Shown piece after piece: positions 5,019-8,620 of a stretch of DNA of 8,620 nt. The DNA is from Bacillota bacterium (GTDB lineage Bacteria; Bacillota; Clostridia; Peptostreptococcales; Anaerovoracaceae), in NCBI GenBank assembly GCA_017523605.1, contig JAFWVZ010000070.1, positions 1 through 8,620 of the forward strand. The letters run 5' to 3'. Position 1 is the stretch's first letter. Each line of letters begins with the position of its first letter. Position numbers and translations under genes: made by a program. The notes below the pieces were generated by a model. The model did not search any database, was not told the DNA's origin, and worked only from the letters and a program-made list of their open reading frames with translations.

Positions 5019-6596
5019 TACCCAGCCGGCATCCAGTTCCACTGGCTGCTGATGCTCCCAGTCGCGGTCCTCGCGGCTCTGAGCGTCCGGAAGCGGCGGG
5101 AAGAAGTCGTAGTACGAAATGAAGTCCACCTTGCGGCCCGTCTTGTCGTACCAGCCTGTAAAGGTGTAGCCCTCGCGCTCCGGCACGGGCACTGCGGCCA
5201 GGTAGAAGTAGCCCTCGGATGCGAACGGCTGGTCGCCCTCGAAGAGCCAGTCGTCGCCGTTGCCCAGGTTGAGTATCACCTGCAGCTTGGGCATCTGGTC
5301 CGCGTGCGACAGCCACATTACGTGGATGTTGATGTAGCGGTTGCCGTCAGCAGCGGGAGGCACCTTCTCTACGTCAGCCGCGGTAAGCGTGGGACCGAGC
5401 GGCACAACGAACTCAGGCACGGCTGAGTTCGGGTCGTAGCCATTGTCGAACTCGCTGTTGTAGTGCAGCACGAAGCCCTTGGCATCCCAGTCGTCGCCTG
5501 CAAACTCCGGCTCCGGAAGCGTAAGCTCCCTGAACCCGGCTTCCGGAACGGTGATGTGCAGCAGAATGTTCAGCCACGGGAAGTCCGGATCGTCGGAAAA
5601 GCGCTGGTCGAAGGTGTTGTTATACACCGTTACTATCAGGCTGCCGTCCGCAAGCGGGTAGCTCTCAGGCTCGTCCGTCTTGGCGGACATGTCCACTTCC
5701 TTTTCCGCGAATATGGTTATCTCGCCCCATTCGTAGGTAAAGGTAGCGTTCATGCGCACCGTAAGGTTGCCCTGAAGGCCGCTTACGAAGAAGGTTCCGC
5801 CTCCGTAGGGCTGCGACTGATCTATAGTTACAGGATATTCGGAGCTCGAAGCGTTATAGCCGGTCTCGTCCTCTATGTACGCGTAGACCGTAAACGGATA
5901 GCACTCCGGGTCCGCATTCAGTTCGTAGCTGTAGTCCACGTGGGGACCCATGCCGTTTCCTGCCGGCACATATACCGCCTTGTCGATCTCAAAATTCCAC
6001 TCCGGAAGGACCTCTTCCTCCACCGGTCTGGAGACCGCTATCCATTTAAGCTCGTCTTCTCCGGTATCCCAGCCTGCGTAGATGGTAAGCACCATGTCGC
6101 TGCGGGAATCCAGATCCGTGGTCTCCACGCCGCCTCCTTCGCGGGAGATGTCCTCGTAGATGTGGGCCGGGCTTGGCGTAAGCTCCGTCTTGGTGCCGTG
6201 GCTGTCCGTTACCTGGAAGAACAGATAGATGGGGAACTCCGTATCGTTATTATCCAGCGAGTATGCGTATTCCACCATGCTGTAGTTGGAGCTTGCGGCG
6301 CGCATTATTATGGCGCGGTCTATCGTTACGACAGGGTCGCCTTCCTTCCACGGACTTACCGGGAAGCTGTCCTCCGCGGCGGCGTTGCCTCCGAAGAAGC
6401 CGGCAAATATGGCGGCAGCGATCACTATGGCTCCGGAATAGAGCCATTTTAAGCGGCGTTTTCTTCTGTTTGGAGGCTGCGGACCGCTGCCCTGACCGAA
6501 TTCGGGGGGCTTAGGCGCAAACTCCGATGCAGGTGTAAACTCCGGCGCAGGCTGAGAGAACTCGGGCGGCAGCGCCGTGTATTCCCTTGTTTCCAT
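5010..6596 (-). CDS. Membrane-anchored surface protein with Ig-like and InlB-like modules
   Basis: This 528-residue protein has an N-terminal tail (1-50) with four short repeats around 'EF' (PPEFSQ, APEFTP, SEFAP, PPEFGQ) and a basic stop (NRRKRRLK). One transmembrane helix follows at about 52-69, leaving some 460 residues outside the cell. Residues 89-191 and 201-303 look like two copies of one Ig-like module: each starts with an IDxA strand, then a YxYxL strand, a YP/FP strand and a GGG turn. Residues about 318-429 and 437-526 are InlB-type beta-grasp units. The second has the classic EREGYTFTGWYDKTG ending in ELDAGW. There is no LPXTG or S-layer motif; anchoring is by the N-terminal helix. 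AAGGAG lies 7 bases before the ATG and overlaps the stop of mscS, so the two are co-translated. InlB repeats usually serve as adhesive or spacer domains; the function here is unknown. Confidence 0.85.
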   Translation of the reverse strand: METREYTALPPEFSQPAPEFTPASEFAPKPPEFGQGSGPQPPNRRKRRLKWLYSGAIVIAAAIFAGFFGGNAAAEDSFPVSPWKEGDPVVTIDRAIIMRAASSNYSMVEYAYSLDNNDTEFPIYLFFQVTDSHGTKTELTPSPAHIYEDISREGGGVETTDLDSRSDMVLTIYAGWDTGEDELKWIAVSRPVEEEVLPEWNFEIDKAVYVPAGNGMGPHVDYSYELNADPECYPFTVYAYIEDETGYNASSSEYPVTIDQSQPYGGGTFFVSGLQGNLTVRMNATFTYEWGEITIFAEKEVDMSAKTDEPESYPLADGSLIVTVYNNTFDQRFSDDPDFPWLNILLHITVPEAGFRELTLPEPEFAGDDWDAKGFVLHYNSEFDNGYDPNSAVPEFVVPLGPTLTAADVEKVPPAADGNRYINIHVMWLSHADQMPKLQVILNLGNGDDWLFEGDQPFASEGYFYLAAVPVPEREGYTFTGWYDKTGRKVDFISYYDFFPPLPDAQSREDRDWEHQQPVELDAGWVKN

Positions 6597-6606
6597 GTTG
6601 CGCTCC

Positions 6607-7488
6607 TTACTTGGTGTGGATGTCTACCTGCTGGAACGGGCACTCGACGCCCAGATCTCTCATGCCCACGAACAGCTCGCGGTTAAGGAGCCTGGTGCCG
6701 GAATAGATGTTGCTCTCGTCTACTTCCACCACGAACTTAAGATCCACGGAGCTTGCGGACAGGGCGTCCACACCCAGATACTTGGGTGCGCTCTTGAATA
6801 CATCCGAGTGATAGCTGTAGATCTTGTCCAGCATTGCCGGGATCTTTTCTTCCAGAGCCGGGATGTCCGTGTCGTAGGGCACCGGGAACACGGCCACGGC
6901 CTTGGAGTTCTTGTCCGAGCGGTTGAGGATGTTCTTCATGTCGGAGTTGTTGATTATCTTTACGTTTCCGCCAGGGTCCGTAACGCAGGTTGTGCGTATT
7001 CCTATGTCCGAAACGGTGCCGCGGAAGCCTCCGACCTCGATTATGTCTCCTACGTTATACTGATTGTCCACTAAAATGAACAATCCGGTGACTACGTCCG
7101 CGATCAGGCTCTCCGCGCCGAAGCCGATTATCAAGGCTATTACTCCTATGCTGGCTACTATCGTTGCGATGTTTACGCCCAGTATCGTAAGCACTCCGCA
7201 GAAGATGACTATGGCGGCTATGTACTTCAGCATGTTGGAGATGACGGACGTTACTGTCTTTGCCCTGCGGTCTTCCGGTTTTATCTTGGCCAGCAGGAAC
7301 ACAAGCAGCCTCTCTACGAACAGGGTGGCGAATATCCAGAACAGTATGCGCAGGATGTTTGCCGGGTTAAGATGGATGCCGGCGCCTTTGGGAAGCGTGT
7401 CCCACAGCTTGGTGAAGAAGCCGACGCCCCACAGAATTATTGCGATGACGCCGAACACTATCATTTTGATCAAGGGGTTCTTTTTCAT
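6607..7488 (-). CDS. MscS-family mechanosensitive ion channel
   Basis: This 293-residue protein matches the small-conductance channel length. Hydrophobic helices lie at about 6-26, 42-68 and 86-104. The glycine/alanine-rich pore helix runs through SIGVIALIIGFGAESLIADV (113-132) and VVTGLFILVDNQYNVGD (132-148). The beta domain motif GDIIEVGGFRGTVSDIGIRTT (147-167) and NNSDMKNILNRS (180-191) are typical of the family, followed by an alpha/beta C-terminal domain. The family opens under membrane tension to release solutes after hypo-osmotic shock. GGAGG lies 9 bases before the ATG. It is the first gene of an operon with the InlB-like protein, whose ribosome-binding site overlaps its stop, and it is divergent from an NhaC-type antiporter. 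A modest variant function such as amino-acid export cannot be excluded. Confidence 0.95.
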   Translation of the reverse strand: MKKNPLIKMIVFGVIAIILWGVGFFTKLWDTLPKGAGIHLNPANILRILFWIFATLFVERLLVFLLAKIKPEDRRAKTVTSVISNMLKYIAAIVIFCGVLTILGVNIATIVASIGVIALIIGFGAESLIADVVTGLFILVDNQYNVGDIIEVGGFRGTVSDIGIRTTCVTDPGGNVKIINNSDMKNILNRSDKNSKAVAVFPVPYDTDIPALEEKIPAMLDKIYSYHSDVFKSAPKYLGVDALSASSVDLKFVVEVDESNIYSGTRLLNRELFVGMRDLGVECPFQQVDIHTK

Positions 7489-7526
7489 TGAAATGTACCT
7501 CCGTTTAACAAATTATTATCAATATT

Positions 7527-7555
7527 ATTATATAATCTGCAGCGATGCTTGTAAA
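7527..7555 (-). promoter_or_regulatory. Promoter of the mscS operon
   Basis: On the minus strand a TTTACA -35 (7550-7555), a 17-base spacer and a perfect TATAAT -10 (7527-7532) stand 39 bases before the mscS start codon. This is the best match to the sigma-A consensus in the window. Confidence 0.85.
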
Positions 7556-7583
7556 ACGCTAATGTATCCGTGCAAGTAATAAG

Positions 7584-7612
7584 TTTATTAATCCGGCGAA
7601 GTGTATTATAAT
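7584..7612 (+). promoter_or_regulatory. Promoter of the NhaC-type antiporter gene
   Basis: A perfect TATAAT (7607-7612) is preceded at 17 bases by TTTATT (7584-7589), a poor -35. AGTGT (7600-7604) and ACACT (7617-7621) flank the -10 symmetrically, and AAGTGT recurs at 7630-7635, so a repressor or activator may act here. Confidence 0.6.
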
Positions 7613-7670
7613 ATCAACACTATTATGGAAAGTGTGCAATATCGCATGAAGTGCGTAACGGAGAAATGAT

Positions 7671-8620
7671 ATGAATAACAAAGACCCAAACACGCGCATA
7701 AGGCTGGGCCGCATCCTGGCGGCGGTCTTCGTGGTGCTGGTGGTGCTGATCCTGGTGCTGCAGCCGTCCGTGGACGAAGCTGTAAAGCCCATGGAGCCCC
7801 GCGCTTACGCCACGATCTTTGCGCTGGCGCCGCCCATAGTGGCCATAGTACTGGCGCTGATAACAAAGGAAGTGTACAGCTCGCTGTTCGTGGGAATAGT
7901 CGTGGGAGCGCTCCTGTACTCCAACGGCAACCTTGAGCACGCGTTCAACACCATGCTCTACAGCGACAACGGCGGCCTGGTGGTAAGCCTTACGGACATG
8001 TCCCACGCCGGCATACTGGTGTTCGTAACCATACTCGGCGCGCTGGTGTTCATGATGAACAAGTCCGGCTCGGCGGCGGCTTTCGGGCGCTGGGCGGAAA
8101 AGCGCATACACAGCAGAGTGGGGGCGCAGCTTGCGACCGTGCTGATGGGAATACTGATATTCGTAGACGACGGCTTCAACTGCATGACAGTCGGCTCCGT
8201 AATGCGTCCCATATCCGACCACTACAAGGTCTCCAGGGCCAAGCTGGCGTACATAATCGACGCCACGGCGGCTCCGATATGCATCATAGCACCTATCTCC
8301 AGCTGGGCGGCAGCGGTGTCGTACGCGGTGCCGGAATCCTATAATATCAACGGTTTCTCCATGTTCATAAACACCATACCGTACAACATGTATGCGCTGG
8401 TTACGCTGGCGATGCTTATAGGCCTTACGCTTCTTAAGGCGGACTACGGTCCGATGAAGCTGCACGAGGCCAACGCCGCTAAGGGCGACCTGTTCACTAC
8501 GGGAGATCTGCCCTACGATGAAAGCAGCACCCAGGACGAGAAAGAGGGCGCCAGAGTATCGAATCTGGTTGTTCCCGTCGTTGCACTGATTATCAGTTGC
8601 ATACTCGGAATGCTCTACAC
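7671..8620 (+). CDS. NhaC-family Na+/H+ antiporter (5' part; continues past the window)
   Basis: The frame is open from ATG at 7671 to the window end, giving 316 residues of a protein family usually around 450-520 long. GGAG stands 7 bases before the ATG. Hydrophobic segments lie at about 13-31, 46-63, 68-83, 112-129, 152-166, 193-219, 239-256 and 297-315. The most telling stretch is ILIFVDDGFNCMTVGSVMRP (161-180), then KLAYIIDATAAPICIIAPIS (191-210), which is characteristic of the NhaC/YuiF-like branch of the ion transporter superfamily. A charged linker at 258-296 separates the visible helices from the next bundle. Members exchange Na+ for protons, or organic acids with cations. The substrate cannot be told from sequence alone. 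Isoleucine is coded mostly by ATA. It is divergent from mscS, with 182 bases shared between the starts. Confidence 0.9.
   Translation, partial: MNNKDPNTRIRLGRILAAVFVVLVVLILVLQPSVDEAVKPMEPRAYATIFALAPPIVAIVLALITKEVYSSLFVGIVVGALLYSNGNLEHAFNTMLYSDNGGLVVSLTDMSHAGILVFVTILGALVFMMNKSGSAAAFGRWAEKRIHSRVGAQLATVLMGILIFVDDGFNCMTVGSVMRPISDHYKVSRAKLAYIIDATAAPICIIAPISSWAAAVSYAVPESYNINGFSMFINTIPYNMYALVTLAMLIGLTLLKADYGPMKLHEANAAKGDLFTTGDLPYDESSTQDEKEGARVSNLVVPVVALIISCILGMLY

Noticed and set aside
5463..6452. Plus-strand 329-codon frame opposite the InlB-like gene
   Set aside because: Arg/Val/His-rich antisense shadow without a ribosome-binding site. The minus-strand protein has a membrane helix and known repeat motifs.
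7623..8465. Long minus-strand open frame opposite the antiporter gene
   Set aside because: It is rich in His, Tyr, Arg and Val, the usual signature of a frame antisense to GC-biased codons, while the plus strand encodes a clear NhaC-type protein with a promoter and ribosome-binding site.
1..8620. Defence island, phage or other mobile system
   Set aside because: No nuclease, toxin, integrase or phage gene was found. All recognised genes are housekeeping, transport or envelope functions.

Overview
The window looks like chromosome from an anaerobic, Gram-positive-type bacterium, most likely a member of the Clostridia. The evidence is AAGGAG/GGAGG ribosome-binding sites, TTG as well as ATG starts, good sigma-A-type promoters, short U-tract terminators, a QueT transporter under a preQ1 riboswitch, an InlB-type repeat surface protein, and an ECF sigma factor linked to a VTPW-type membrane protein. 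The genus cannot be fixed from this sequence. There are no tRNA or rRNA genes, CRISPR arrays, insertion sequences or phage genes.

Layout. Bases 1-33 are the 3' end of a plus-strand gene, which converges on a shared terminator (106-124). Bases 146-2832 (minus strand, read right to left) are a three-gene operon: a small single-pass membrane protein, an ECF-type sigma factor with a TTG start, and a seven-helix membrane protein with a large C-terminal domain whose start overlaps the sigma gene by 8 bases. Bases 2833-3368 are an AT-rich, gene-poor interval. It holds two copies of a 46-base element about 394 bases apart and two minus-strand terminators, and may encode a small RNA. Bases 3369-4103 encode a sirtuin. 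Bases 4264-4764 encode QueT, with a complete control region: promoter, preQ1-I riboswitch that masks the ribosome-binding site, and terminator.

Bases 4884-7488 (minus) form a second operon: an MscS-family channel followed 10 bases later by a membrane-anchored protein with two Ig-like and two InlB-like modules. It starts from a near-consensus promoter and ends at a strong terminator. From 7584 a divergent plus-strand promoter drives an NhaC-family antiporter that runs off the window end.

How the parts may work together. The sigma operon has the form of an envelope-signalling unit: the outward-facing membrane proteins would control the sigma factor, which may act at the repeated element in front of the operon. 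The mscS operon and the divergent antiporter gene both fit ion and osmotic balance. The sirtuin and queT are separate single-gene units. The least explained part is the 2833-3368 interval together with the sigma operon.
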